Origin: Gallintestinimicrobium propionicum
GTDB taxonomy: Bacteria > Bacillota > Clostridia > Lachnospirales > Lachnospiraceae
Length of the DNA stretch: 64,000 bases
Assembly (NCBI RefSeq): GCF_025567525.1
Contig: NZ_JAOQJY010000002.1
Coordinates: forward strand, 178,362-242,361
Reading direction: 5' to 3'
The notes beneath the pieces are model-generated. The model saw only the letters and a program-made list of their open reading frames with translations, was not told the origin of the DNA and searched no databases. This document shows positions 1 through 8,944 of the stretch, piece after piece (the first letter of the stretch is position 1; each line of letters begins with the position of its first letter). The translations under genes were made by a program, and so were the position numbers.

Positions 1-1
1 T

Positions 2-442
2 TATAATGTAATTTTTCTGACCTATCTGATTCTGATTATGTTGAATCTGGTATATTTATATGGATGGTACTGGAAAAAATATGGTTCCGGGAAGAAAGTA
101 GAAGAAAAAGACATTCAACTTTGGCATATCGCATCAGCGGCAGGGGCGGTATTTTGTTTTCTGATTGTAGCAGGTGTGACGCCGGATGCATTTACCAGTG
201 TTTCAGCAGCAAAATCGTTATTAAACGGCGAAGCACGGGCTTATCGGGCGCAGGAACAGGAAAGAGTAGCAATTTTAGAGGATGCTTCGATCGAAAATGC
301 AGAGCTGAAAGAATTTCAAAATAAGCCGTATCTTCTGTTTTACGAGGATATCGAGGCGGATACGAATAACTGGAAAAATGTCCGGATGAGCTCTTATTAT
401 CGCAAAAACAGTGTAATATTAATCGAGAGCGAGACGGAATAA
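2..442 (+). CDS. C-terminal fragment of a DUF6056-like membrane protein
   Basis: The frame is open to the left edge, so only the last 146 codons are present; the ATG at 38 is internal and not a real start. The fragment has two hydrophobic segments and a hydrophilic tail. That tail aligns by eye with the C-terminus of the next gene (shared pattern of a small Ser/Ala segment, a Gly-x-Ala stretch, then Gln/Glu-rich residues followed by ILxDxSI). The two are therefore tandem paralogues. Family assignment rests on that neighbour. Membrane proteins of this kind are thought to belong with GT-C-like glycan enzymes, but no catalytic part is visible in this fragment. Confidence 0.7.
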   Translation, partial: YNVIFLTYLILIMLNLVYLYGWYWKKYGSGKKVEEKDIQLWHIASAAGAVFCFLIVAGVTPDAFTSVSAAKSLLNGEARAYRAQEQERVAILEDASIENAELKEFQNKPYLLFYEDIEADTNNWKNVRMSSYYRKNSVILIESETE

Positions 443-601
443 TCTGATGAAAGCGTAGAGAATTGTGCAGATAAAATTTGAAGAACCGTGGTATTGGAGA
501 ATTAGTGAACTGATTTCAATTTTTGGTGGAATGATAATGTTGTCCTTTGGAGAGAGGATACAGAAGAAACTGAAAAGACAGAAAAAACGGAGGCTTTTAC
601 G

Positions 602-2074
602 GTGAAGAAACTGGCAGAATGGATTAGTATAAAGAAAATAGCAGTAGCTGTCGGATTCGCATTTTTTGCGTCGATGGTACCCAACTGGTTATTGGCGTTT
701 ATCGCCAGACCTTCGGGGGACGACTACGGATATTCTGCAGCAAGCCATCAGACGTGGCTTCATACGCATTCTGTGATCGAAGTGCTTCGGACAGGTCTGG
801 AAACGACAAAGCAGATGTGCCAGGTCTGGAATGGAGACTGGTTCAGTGTTTTTATATTTACGCTGATGCCGGAGGTCTTTGTATATAGAAGTTTTTGGAT
901 CGTACCTGTGTTCTGGACACTGGCAATGATTGCAGCCACTTATTATATGGTACATGAGGTTTTTACAAACTATTTTGGCTTAAAATGGTATGAAGGCGGA
1001 GTAGTCACATTATTGATCCTGCTGATGTTTTATCAATGGATTCCAAGCTCCGGAATCGGTATGTACTGGTATGTTGGAGTAATCCATTATATGATGCCCC
1101 ATGTTTTGGCAATGCTTTTGATTGGATTTTTACTGAAATATTTAAGAACGGACAAATTCAGATATATTATCTTTTCTGTTTTTGGAATGATCGCAATCGG
1201 AGGGAGCAGCTATTATTCGGCATTTCTGGTTTTATTTAGTTATGTATTGATGTTTGTGATCGTGAAAAATAAAAAGCGTGCAGGGATATTTGCATTCCCG
1301 ATACTGGCCGGAATAGTTGCTCTATATTTTCAGGTTACGGCACCCGGAAATGCAGCCAGAGTAGGCGGAGAGCAGATGGGCTTCAGCGTAGGAAAAGCAG
1401 CTTTCACGATTGTAGAAGCATTGTGGCAGGGGGCTGTAAATGTAGTAAATTATTGGAGGGAGACTCCACTTTTATTTGTGCTGTTATTCTTTGTGGCAAT
1501 CGTAGCATGGGAATGTCTTTCAGAAGCAAACTTAAAATTTGAGTTTAAATATCCGGTATTATGGGTTGGCTATATGTTTGGCGTGTATGCGGCAATGTAT
1601 GCACCGGAGCTCTATGCAGCAACGGAGGTGTCCGGAGGACCTGGAACGGTGGAATATCTGACGTTTATTTTAACGTCAGTTTCCTCCGTTATCTATGTAG
1701 AGGGCTGGATCTTGCGGAAACTGGAACTGCGTCATACCCTGAAAAGAAGAGAAATTTATCATAAATATATCACAGTTCCGGCTGTCTTCGTTTGCCTGGT
1801 TTTGTGTCTGGTATTTAGGGGAAATCTGAAGGATTCGTTATTTTACAGCTCCTGCAGTTATATTGCAAGCGGTCAGGCAACAGATTTTAAGGAACAAATG
1901 GAATCCCAGGAAAGAATATTGCGGGATGATTCCATTAAAGAAGCATATCTGTGTCCGACAAATCCGGAGCAGGGACCATTGATGCATATGCCTGTCATCA
2001 AAAATCCGGAAGCATTTACCAATAGAGTTGTCGGAAACTTTTATGGAAAAGATATGGTTACGACAACGGAATGA
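602..2074 (+). CDS. DUF6056-like polytopic membrane protein
   Basis: A 490-residue protein with about ten hydrophobic segments. The GTG start at 602 is chosen because GGAGG lies about eight bases upstream and no better in-frame start exists. Near the N-terminus, after the first membrane segment, it has an acidic pair (SGDDYGYS), the arrangement seen in DUF6056 and many GT-C glycosyltransferases, where an acidic loop residue acts in catalysis. A WNGDW motif follows. The C-terminus is a soluble tail outside the last membrane segment. It lies behind a truncated paralogue and ahead of an acyltransferase, so a role in making or decorating a surface glycan is likely but inferred. The family name is from memory and the substrate is unknown. 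Confidence 0.7.
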   Translation: MKKLAEWISIKKIAVAVGFAFFASMVPNWLLAFIARPSGDDYGYSAASHQTWLHTHSVIEVLRTGLETTKQMCQVWNGDWFSVFIFTLMPEVFVYRSFWIVPVFWTLAMIAATYYMVHEVFTNYFGLKWYEGGVVTLLILLMFYQWIPSSGIGMYWYVGVIHYMMPHVLAMLLIGFLLKYLRTDKFRYIIFSVFGMIAIGGSSYYSAFLVLFSYVLMFVIVKNKKRAGIFAFPILAGIVALYFQVTAPGNAARVGGEQMGFSVGKAAFTIVEALWQGAVNVVNYWRETPLLFVLLFFVAIVAWECLSEANLKFEFKYPVLWVGYMFGVYAAMYAPELYAATEVSGGPGTVEYLTFILTSVSSVIYVEGWILRKLELRHTLKRREIYHKYITVPAVFVCLVLCLVFRGNLKDSLFYSSCSYIASGQATDFKEQMESQERILRDDSIKEAYLCPTNPEQGPLMHMPVIKNPEAFTNRVVGNFYGKDMVTTTE

Positions 2075-2131
2075 ACATCAGATAACAATTACAGATAGGA
2101 TGAATCCAGCGTAAAAATAAAGGAGAACAGT

Positions 2132-3157
2132 GTGAATAAAAAGCTTCATATCGAAATGCTGCGGATCATAGCGGTAGTGATGGTCGTCTTGAATCATTCG
2201 GATCTATATTATACCTATTATACAAATACGGATAGTGTTCTTACGTTTTCCGTGTCGTTGCTTTTGTCCTGTATTTGCAGAATTAATGTTCCATTATTTA
2301 TGATGATCACAGGCGCATTGCTGATTCCAAAAGCCGAGAGCTGGAGTGTGATCTTTAAAAAGAGAATTTCCAGAATGCTTGTAGTATTAGTTGCTTTTTC
2401 TGCGCTGATGTATGGTCTGCAGTGCTTTGCATGGAATCAGGATACATTTTCAGCAATGGCATTTGTGGAGAAGCTGTTTAAAAATGAGATTCAGACTTCT
2501 TACTGGTACCTGTATGAATATATAGGAATTTTGATGATGCTTCCATTTCTTGGGGCAATTGCGAGAAATGTGGATTTGGATTGCATGAAATATTTTTTGG
2601 GATTGGGGCTGATCATTAAAGTCGGAATGTCTATCGTCGGACAGTTTACGGGATATTCTATGCCGATGAGTCTCTTTGTACTGCAAAATAATGTCTTTTA
2701 TGTTTTGCTGGGATATTTTCTGGAAAAAGCAGTTAGTACAGAAAAATGCCGACAGCTTTCCGGGTGGAAGTTATCGGCTGGTCTGGCAGGGAGTGTGATA
2801 GCAGCTGCAGTTATGGTGATTGCTGACAGAAAGCTGAGTGGGGAATATCATGAATCCGTATTGAATCTTATGATCCCGCTGATGGCTTGTGCAGTTTATC
2901 TTGGTGTCCGCAGATTTTTTGTAATGCATACGAATATCAGAGGAGCCGGGATCATAGCATGTCTGGGCAGCTGTGCATTTGGCGTATACTTACTGGAGCA
3001 TATCGGTCAGAAGCTATTCCTGAAGCTATATTTGCAGCTGGCAGATCGGACATTCGGAATATTTGCATGCTCTGTTTATATCTGTTGTATTTTGCTGTTT
3101 AGTTTTGTATGTACATGGTTTATTCGAAAAAGTAAAATAGTAAGAAAATTTATTTAG
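2132..3157 (+). CDS. Acyltransferase-3 family membrane protein
   Basis: A 341-residue, roughly ten-segment membrane protein. It opens with the signature of acyltransferase family 3 (the OafA/WecH/NodX type): a basic N-terminus, LHIEMLRIIAVVMVVLNHS, where the His in the first membrane segment is the expected catalytic residue. Such enzymes O-acetylate or succinylate sugars of surface polysaccharides using acyl-CoA from the cytoplasm. The GTG start is supported by AAAGGAG about seven bases upstream. It sits 57 bases behind the DUF6056-like gene in the same direction and ends four bases before the convergent gene that follows. The substrate is not evident. The composition is AT-rich like its neighbours up to about 7.1 kb. 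Confidence 0.85.
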   Translation: MNKKLHIEMLRIIAVVMVVLNHSDLYYTYYTNTDSVLTFSVSLLLSCICRINVPLFMMITGALLIPKAESWSVIFKKRISRMLVVLVAFSALMYGLQCFAWNQDTFSAMAFVEKLFKNEIQTSYWYLYEYIGILMMLPFLGAIARNVDLDCMKYFLGLGLIIKVGMSIVGQFTGYSMPMSLFVLQNNVFYVLLGYFLEKAVSTEKCRQLSGWKLSAGLAGSVIAAAVMVIADRKLSGEYHESVLNLMIPLMACAVYLGVRRFFVMHTNIRGAGIIACLGSCAFGVYLLEHIGQKLFLKLYLQLADRTFGIFACSVYICCILLFSFVCTWFIRKSKIVRKFI

Positions 3158-3161
3158 CAGA

Positions 3162-4421
3162 TTAGTGCAATTTTTTTTGCGGAAGCATTTTTAATGCCGC
3201 ATAAAAACCGAATATCGAAGCGATAAAGCCGCGGTAAGTATACCAGTAGCACCAGGAAGCATGGGAGGATGTAACGAAAATCCATGCAAAGGGAACAAGG
3301 CTGACGCAAAGAACTGGTATGATATTAGCAAAGGCGTGAACTGCTTTCCGCCAGTCGATTTTTAACAGAGAATATAAGGCATATCCGCCAAGGATGATGA
3401 AATAAGGCCATTTCAAAAGCACACGAAGGTTTCGAAAAATCGCGCCGAATTTGGTAATTGCCTCTCCTTCGATCACGGTTTGCCCAGTATGGACAGTGAA
3501 CTCAGATATGGCATTGGCAATAATATTTTCGTGTAAAAGGATGCTGCTGATTGCCCATTTCCCAAACCACATGCTGACATATCCGAGTCCGAAACAGATT
3601 CCGAGGATCAGGGTCTGGCGAACCGTTGAAGTCCAGCTGGGGAGACTTATCTTATATTCCAGAATCAATACAAGGATCAGCGGAGTACAGAGCGCTGCAA
3701 GCGGATAAGTAAGAAAATCGAAGTACACGGTAATAATTCCTAATCCGAAGAAAAGATAAGGATACAAATTTTTCTGATAGAAATATTCATGTTTCTTTAA
3801 AATGATAAGCATCGAAAGCATTACAATATAATAAATGCTTGAAAATTGAAGCGACATTGCAGTTGAAACCGGATTGAGGACAATCAGCGACATTGCAAAA
3901 GGAAACAAATATCCGGTTAAATTTTTTTGAAGAAAGTATTTTATAACGGTCAGTAAGAGAAGGAGCTGCAGCATCATATTTAACATACGCAAATCGGCAT
4001 AATCCATCAGGAGCAGGAGCGGTTTTAACCACACCAGATATCCGTGCCAGTAGCGGGTGTAATCCACAGTCTGATCCGGAGTTTTATTTTCCCATGCGTA
4101 CTGAATCAGGTCGATGCAGCAGGACGTAGTATCGGAAAACGTAATTCTGGAAACACGCAGCGCATTTTCGAGCGCAGAACGGTTTTGGGCAGGATGGATG
4201 GCGTCCAATAACATGATCGCATCGGTTTCATTGTCGAGCTGGGAAGATTTATATCCCTTTGCCTGCTGTGGATAAACGCCTTCCGTATAAAAAATATCGA
4301 TGGAGCTGCGGACATTAGCTTCCATGCGATCGGTAGGAAGTAAATACACAATAAAGAGTGCAGCTAATCCAACAAAAATACTGATTAACAGAATAAAAAT
4401 GTAGTTTCGTAAATTTTTCAT
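3162..4421 (-). CDS. Polytopic membrane protein of unknown family
   Basis: This 419-residue protein begins with a single membrane segment, then an extracytoplasmic domain of about 110 residues (rich in Asp, Asn and Thr), then eight or more closely spaced membrane segments. This is the layout of GT-C glycosyltransferases and of some O-antigen processing proteins, but I do not recognise the family. The long external loop lies between segments 1 and 2. The start has AAAGGA upstream, and an extended -10 promoter (TGC-TATAAT on the minus strand) lies about 35 bases before it. It is the only minus-strand gene in the first 13 kb and is convergent with the acyltransferase and divergent from the first MBOAT gene. 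Confidence 0.6.
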   Translation of the reverse strand: MKNLRNYIFILLISIFVGLAALFIVYLLPTDRMEANVRSSIDIFYTEGVYPQQAKGYKSSQLDNETDAIMLLDAIHPAQNRSALENALRVSRITFSDTTSCCIDLIQYAWENKTPDQTVDYTRYWHGYLVWLKPLLLLMDYADLRMLNMMLQLLLLLTVIKYFLQKNLTGYLFPFAMSLIVLNPVSTAMSLQFSSIYYIVMLSMLIILKKHEYFYQKNLYPYLFFGLGIITVYFDFLTYPLAALCTPLILVLILEYKISLPSWTSTVRQTLILGICFGLGYVSMWFGKWAISSILLHENIIANAISEFTVHTGQTVIEGEAITKFGAIFRNLRVLLKWPYFIILGGYALYSLLKIDWRKAVHAFANIIPVLCVSLVPFAWIFVTSSHASWCYWYTYRGFIASIFGFYAALKMLPQKKLH

Positions 4422-4456
4422 TTGTGAAAAGTCCTTTACATTATGAGAGTATTGTG

Positions 4457-4462
4457 ATTATA
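4457..4462 (-). promoter_or_regulatory. Extended -10 promoter for the minus-strand membrane protein
   Basis: On the minus strand the sequence reads TGC followed by a perfect TATAAT, an extended -10 element. The -35 at 17-bp spacing (TGGATT) is weak, which is common with extended -10 promoters. It lies 36 bases upstream of the start codon. Confidence 0.5.
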
Positions 4463-4485
4463 GCACATGGATAGTATGAAATCCA

Positions 4486-4514
4486 GTGACAAATCTTTCG
4501 AAATGTGGTAGAAT
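4486..4514 (+). promoter_or_regulatory. Sigma-A type promoter for the first MBOAT/SGNH module
   Basis: GTGACA and TAGAAT are separated by 17 bases, and the ATG of the MBOAT gene lies 29 bases downstream. The divergent partner promoter is 24 bases away. Confidence 0.55.
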
Positions 4515-4542
4515 TGCTCCAAAAACGAGAAAGGAAAGGCTT

Positions 4543-5991
4543 ATGACATTTCAGTCCTATCTATTTTTGTTCGCATTTTTTCCAGTATTATTTATCGTTT
4601 ATTATGTCCTTCTGAAAAAAAAGAAGATAAAACTTGCAGATATTTTTCTGGCAGCGATGTCCTTTGTTTTTTATGCGTATGGAAATGTAAAATATCTATA
4701 TTTCCTCAGCCTGGAAGTGCTTGTAAATTACGCTGTTTACAGACTTCTTGTGTGGCTGGAATATCAAAAGAGTTATCAGAAAGTAAGAAAGTGGCTTTGT
4801 GCTGGAGCGGTTGCCGGAAATCTGTTCCTTTTATTCTATTATAAATATTACAATTTCTTTGTTGAAAATTGGAATGGGATTTTTCATACAGAGCATAGCT
4901 TCAGAACGCTAATTGTTCCGCTGGGAATCAGTTTTATTACATTTCAGCAGATCGCATTTCTGGTGGATGCGTACAGAGGGGAATGTGATAACTGTACGCT
5001 GCTGGAATATACGGTTTTTGTGTCATTTTTCCCACATATTTCATCAGGACCGATTATGACACAGGATCAGTTTTTTCCGATATTGAGAAGTGAAAAACGT
5101 AAAGAGATCGACTGGGACAGGATCAATCGGGGAATTTTCCTGTTCATATTCGGACTTGGGAAAAAGGTATTGCTGGCGGATATGTTCGGACAGGCTGTGG
5201 ATTGGGGATATGGGAATATTGCCGGCTTGAACGGTATGAGTATGTTTTTGATTACCGTTTTTTATTCGTTCCAGATCTATTTTGATTTCAGCGGATACAG
5301 TGATATGGCGATTGGAATCAGCTGGATACTGAATTTGGATTTACCGGTTAATTTTAATTCTCCGTATAAAGCATATTCGGTCGTAGAATTCTGGAAAAGA
5401 TGGCATATTTCGCTGACCAGGTTTCTGACAAAATATATTTATATACCGCTGGGCGGAAGCAGGAAAGGGAAACTGAGAACTTATTGCAACACGATGATCG
5501 TTTTTCTGTGCAGCGGAATCTGGCATGGTGCAAGCTGGATGTTTGTTTTATGGGGAGCGCTTCATGGCGTCGCTATGGTATTGACAAAGGCGTTGAAATG
5601 TTATGGGGAGAGGATTCCCCGGATTTTGAAAAGAAGCGTGACACTGCTGTTTATCAATTTTACATGGATTATCTTCCGGACAGCGGATCTGAAAGAACTG
5701 AGAGAAGTTTTCCGTGCATTTTTAAAAGGTGGAATTTCGATCAATCCAGACCTGTTTCAGTTTTTTGGAATAGCAGGAAAAGGAGTTGAGGAATATGCGG
5801 TTTTGTACAACATCCTCGTCTTTTTAGCTATAATCGGATTTTTAGTCTTTCTGTTAATTGCTCCAAATGCCAAAGAAGCAGTAGAAAAAATGAAGTATAA
5901 AATTTGGCATGGTTTTGTTGCTGCAGGAATTATAGCGTTATGTGTTTTGCGTTTTTCCAGCGTGAGTTCGTTTGTTTATTTTAATTTTTAA
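4543..5991 (+). CDS. MBOAT-family O-acyltransferase (module 1)
   Basis: A 482-residue membrane-bound O-acyltransferase of the AlgI/DltB/PatA type. These move an acyl group from the cytoplasm across the membrane to an extracytoplasmic acceptor. The MBOAT core is clear: FWKRWHISLTRF, then YIPLGGSRKG, then CSGIWHGASW with the invariant His at residue 328. About eleven hydrophobic segments are visible. The ATG at 4543 is preferred over an earlier in-frame ATG at 4486 because AGGAAAGG sits just before it and the promoter would lie inside the longer reading frame. The next gene, 11 bases downstream, is its SGNH-like partner, the same pairing as in alginate, peptidoglycan and teichoic-acid acylation systems. 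The acceptor is inferred to be a wall or capsule polysaccharide. Confidence 0.9.
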   Translation: MTFQSYLFLFAFFPVLFIVYYVLLKKKKIKLADIFLAAMSFVFYAYGNVKYLYFLSLEVLVNYAVYRLLVWLEYQKSYQKVRKWLCAGAVAGNLFLLFYYKYYNFFVENWNGIFHTEHSFRTLIVPLGISFITFQQIAFLVDAYRGECDNCTLLEYTVFVSFFPHISSGPIMTQDQFFPILRSEKRKEIDWDRINRGIFLFIFGLGKKVLLADMFGQAVDWGYGNIAGLNGMSMFLITVFYSFQIYFDFSGYSDMAIGISWILNLDLPVNFNSPYKAYSVVEFWKRWHISLTRFLTKYIYIPLGGSRKGKLRTYCNTMIVFLCSGIWHGASWMFVLWGALHGVAMVLTKALKCYGERIPRILKRSVTLLFINFTWIIFRTADLKELREVFRAFLKGGISINPDLFQFFGIAGKGVEEYAVLYNILVFLAIIGFLVFLLIAPNAKEAVEKMKYKIWHGFVAAGIIALCVLRFSSVSSFVYFNF

Positions 5992-6002
5992 CAGGGGAAA
6001 CA

Positions 6003-7073
6003 ATGGAGAAAAAATATTTTTTCAAAATAATTGGAATAATTGTATCTGTTATCGCAGCGATGGCAGGAATTATGATATGGATAGATCCTTTTTATCACTA
6101 TCATAAACCGCTGCCCTATATTTCCTATATGAGCGGTGCTGATGTATATTCCAATGATGGGAAATTAAAGCATTTTGATTATGATACGTTGACGATTGGA
6201 ACGTCTATGGCGATGAATTTCCGAAAGGAAAATGTAGACGCTATATTGAACGTAAATTCGCTGAATGTATATTATCTTGGGGAAGGTTATAAGGTTATCA
6301 ATGAAGGTCTGAAAACTGCACTTGAGACACATCCTGATTTAAAGCTTGTGGTTCGGACAGTAGACCCAGAGTGGTTTGTATCGGATCCGAACTGGAAAGG
6401 TAGGGAGTCATATCCAGAATATTTATATGATAAGAATCCATTTAACGATGTATATTATCTTTATAACAAAGATGTGTGGAAGGATAATCTGATTCCATCG
6501 GTAATTCAGTCTTTTCAAAATGGATTTCAGGGAGAAGTGAAACAGGAGGGCTTCGGAAGTCAGGGACTGAACGGAAAAGAAAAAATATTAAAAAATTACA
6601 TGCGGCCGGAAAAAGAGATCAAAGAGGTTACACAGGAAGAAACAGAAGAGTTTCTGAGCTATCTGGAAGAAAATTTGGACGTAAATATTTTACAGGTAAT
6701 CAAAGACTATCCGGATGTAGAATTTTATCTTTTTTTTCCTCCATACAGTATTTGCTGGTGGGATCAGTTAAACCAGAATGGAACTGCGGTGCTGGAACGC
6801 AGAATTGATCTGGAAAAATATGCAATTGAAAAGATACTGCAATTTGACAACGTTCGTCTCTTTTCTTTTTTTAATAATTATGATCTGATCTGTAATTTGG
6901 ATTATTATGTAGACAGTGCTCATTATACGGGTGACGTGAACAATATGATCCTGCAATGGATGAAATCCGGCGAGTATGAATTGACAAAAGAAAATTATGA
7001 GGATTACATTGCAAAAGAGAAGGCATTTTATACCTCATATGATTATGATCAGCTGTTCGGGGAACAGCAGTGA
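6003..7073 (+). CDS. SGNH-like acylation partner protein (module 1)
   Basis: A 356-residue protein with one N-terminal membrane segment and an extracytoplasmic domain. After the anchor comes WIDPFYHYH, then a block-I-like IGTSM with candidate nucleophile Ser68, and near the C-terminus a D-x-x-H pair (Asp304, His307), the layout of SGNH/GDSL esterases and of the AlgX/AlgJ/DltD-like partners of MBOAT proteins. It follows the MBOAT gene by 11 bases, so it probably completes acyl transfer to the glycan outside the membrane. A paralogue occurs at 10,698-11,825 with the same Ser and D-x-x-H spacing. The gene is strongly AT-rich compared with that paralogue. Confidence 0.8.
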   Translation: MEKKYFFKIIGIIVSVIAAMAGIMIWIDPFYHYHKPLPYISYMSGADVYSNDGKLKHFDYDTLTIGTSMAMNFRKENVDAILNVNSLNVYYLGEGYKVINEGLKTALETHPDLKLVVRTVDPEWFVSDPNWKGRESYPEYLYDKNPFNDVYYLYNKDVWKDNLIPSVIQSFQNGFQGEVKQEGFGSQGLNGKEKILKNYMRPEKEIKEVTQEETEEFLSYLEENLDVNILQVIKDYPDVEFYLFFPPYSICWWDQLNQNGTAVLERRIDLEKYAIEKILQFDNVRLFSFFNNYDLICNLDYYVDSAHYTGDVNNMILQWMKSGEYELTKENYEDYIAKEKAFYTSYDYDQLFGEQQ

Positions 7074-7087
7074 AAAACAGCGTGTTG

Positions 7088-7115
7088 AATCCCTGCTTGT
7101 TAAAAAGCAGGGATT
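7088..7115 (+). terminator. Hairpin between module 1 and the FkbH-like gene
   Basis: An 11-bp near-perfect stem (AATCCCTGCTT paired with AAGCAGGGATT) follows the SGNH-like stop codon. The U-run after it is poor (TTTGTAG), so it may attenuate or protect the message rather than stop transcription fully. Confidence 0.45.
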
Positions 7116-7160
7116 TGTAGTATGATAAAGAGTATCAGAACCACAGAAAGGAACACACTT

Positions 7161-8942
7161 ATGCTGCACGAACTGGAATATCCATTTGACAGTGAATATA
7201 TTTTAAAAAAATCAAAAAGCTTGAAGCGTCGTCTGCTGGAGGAGAACACCCAGCGGATTCCGAAGAAGATCGCGGTGCTGGGAGGCTCTACGACCCATGA
7301 TATTATCCGGATTCTGGAGCTGTTTTTGCTGAATCAGGGAATTGAACCGACCTTTTATGAATCGGAGTACGGAATGTACTGGGAAGATGCGATGTTCGGC
7401 AATGAAGAATTGAACGCGTTTGGACCGGATCTGGTTTATATTCATACGAGCTTTCGAAACCTGCGCAGTCTGCCGGAGGTAAAGGATTCCCGGGAACAGG
7501 TGGAGGACAAGCTCAGATCGGAATTTGAACATTTTCAGGTGATGTGGGAGAAGCTGGCGGATACCTGGCATTGTCCGATCATTCAGGATAACTTTGAACT
7601 TCCCTATTACCGTTTGATGGGAAATCAGGATGGTGCGGATTTTCACGGCAGAACCTGGTATGTGAACCGGATGAACCAGATGTTTGCAGATTATGCGGCA
7701 GAGCATCAAAATTTCCTGATCAACGATATCTGCTATCAGTCGGCGGTATATGGTCTGGATGAATGGTCTGCACCGTTTTTCTGGCACATGTACAAGTATA
7801 GTTTGTGCCTGAAGGCGATTCCATGGATGGCACACAACGTTGCGAATATTATGAAGTCGCTTTACGGAAAAAATAAAAAATCGCTGGTGCTGGATCTGGA
7901 CAATACGCTTTGGGGAGGCATTGTCGGGGATGACGGTCCGGAAAATCTGGAAATTGGACAGGAAACGAATCTGGGACAGGTTTATGCGGAATTTCAGTCC
8001 TATGTGAAGTCACTGAAAGACTATGGCGTGATGTTGAACGTCGCGTCCAAGAATGAAGAGGAAAATGCACTTGCAGGCTTGAATCATCCGGCAGGGGTGT
8101 TGAAGCCGGAGGATTTCCTGATCATTGCGGCAAACTGGGAGCCGAAGAGCCGGAATATTCTGGAAATTGCGCATCAGCTGAACATTTTGCCGGACAGCCT
8201 TGTGTTTGCAGATGATAATCCGGCAGAGCGGGAGATTGTGCGGCAGCAGGCACCCGGCGTGACTGCGCCCGAGATCGGCAAACCGGAGGATTATATCCGC
8301 GTGCTGGATCGCGGTGGTTATTTTGAAGTGACGTCGCTTTCGGAGGATGACCGCAAGCGAAATGAGATGTATCAGGCGAATTTGAAGCGCGAAAAGGCGC
8401 AGGCATCCTTTGCGGACTATGCAGAGTATTTGAGATCCCTGGATATGAAAGCCACGATTCGAAGCTTTGAACCGGTTTACATGGCAAGAATCGCACAGCT
8501 GACCAATAAGAGCAATCAGTTCAATTTAACGACTCAGCGTATGACACAGGCACAGATTGAACAAATGGCGGCGGATGATTCTTATATTACCTTATATGGA
8601 AAACTGGAGGATAAGTTCGGGGATAACGGCGTTGTTTCTGTTGTGATCGCCCAAAAGGAAGAGAAAGCAGCGCATATCCGTCTGTGGCTGATGAGCTGCC
8701 GCGTCCTGAAACGGGATATGGAGCTTGCAATGCTGGATGAGCTTGTGGAACGGTGTCAGGAAGCAGGAATCGAAGAAATTTACGGATACTATTATCCGAC
8801 GGCGAAAAACAACATGGTACGGAAATTCTACGGAGAGCTGGGCTTTGAAAAGTGTTCGGAGGATGAGGCTGGAAACAGTGTCTGGAAGCTGAATACAGCA
8901 GGCTATGAAAAACGAAACCATGTGATCGAAGTGGAGAGCTGA
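7161..8942 (+). CDS. FkbH-like HAD-IIIC / GNAT protein
   Basis: A 593-residue, three-part protein. An N-terminal SGNH-like Rossmann segment (IAVLGGSTT near residue 35) is followed by a HAD-IIIC phosphatase-like domain with DLDNTLWGG (Asp245, Asp247), and then a C-terminal GNAT domain of about 150 residues. FkbH enzymes load a glyceryl unit from 1,3-bisphosphoglycerate onto an acyl carrier protein, losing phosphate. The ATG at 7161 is chosen because AGAAAGGA lies eight bases upstream; the earlier ATG at 7122 lacks this. It lies between two MBOAT/SGNH modules and its stop is two bases before the next MBOAT start. I infer that it makes an activated acyl donor for them. No carrier-protein gene is visible in the window. 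Confidence 0.85.
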   Translation: MLHELEYPFDSEYILKKSKSLKRRLLEENTQRIPKKIAVLGGSTTHDIIRILELFLLNQGIEPTFYESEYGMYWEDAMFGNEELNAFGPDLVYIHTSFRNLRSLPEVKDSREQVEDKLRSEFEHFQVMWEKLADTWHCPIIQDNFELPYYRLMGNQDGADFHGRTWYVNRMNQMFADYAAEHQNFLINDICYQSAVYGLDEWSAPFFWHMYKYSLCLKAIPWMAHNVANIMKSLYGKNKKSLVLDLDNTLWGGIVGDDGPENLEIGQETNLGQVYAEFQSYVKSLKDYGVMLNVASKNEEENALAGLNHPAGVLKPEDFLIIAANWEPKSRNILEIAHQLNILPDSLVFADDNPAEREIVRQQAPGVTAPEIGKPEDYIRVLDRGGYFEVTSLSEDDRKRNEMYQANLKREKAQASFADYAEYLRSLDMKATIRSFEPVYMARIAQLTNKSNQFNLTTQRMTQAQIEQMAADDSYITLYGKLEDKFGDNGVVSVVIAQKEEKAAHIRLWLMSCRVLKRDMELAMLDELVERCQEAGIEEIYGYYYPTAKNNMVRKFYGELGFEKCSEDEAGNSVWKLNTAGYEKRNHVIEVES

Positions 8943-8944
8943 GT

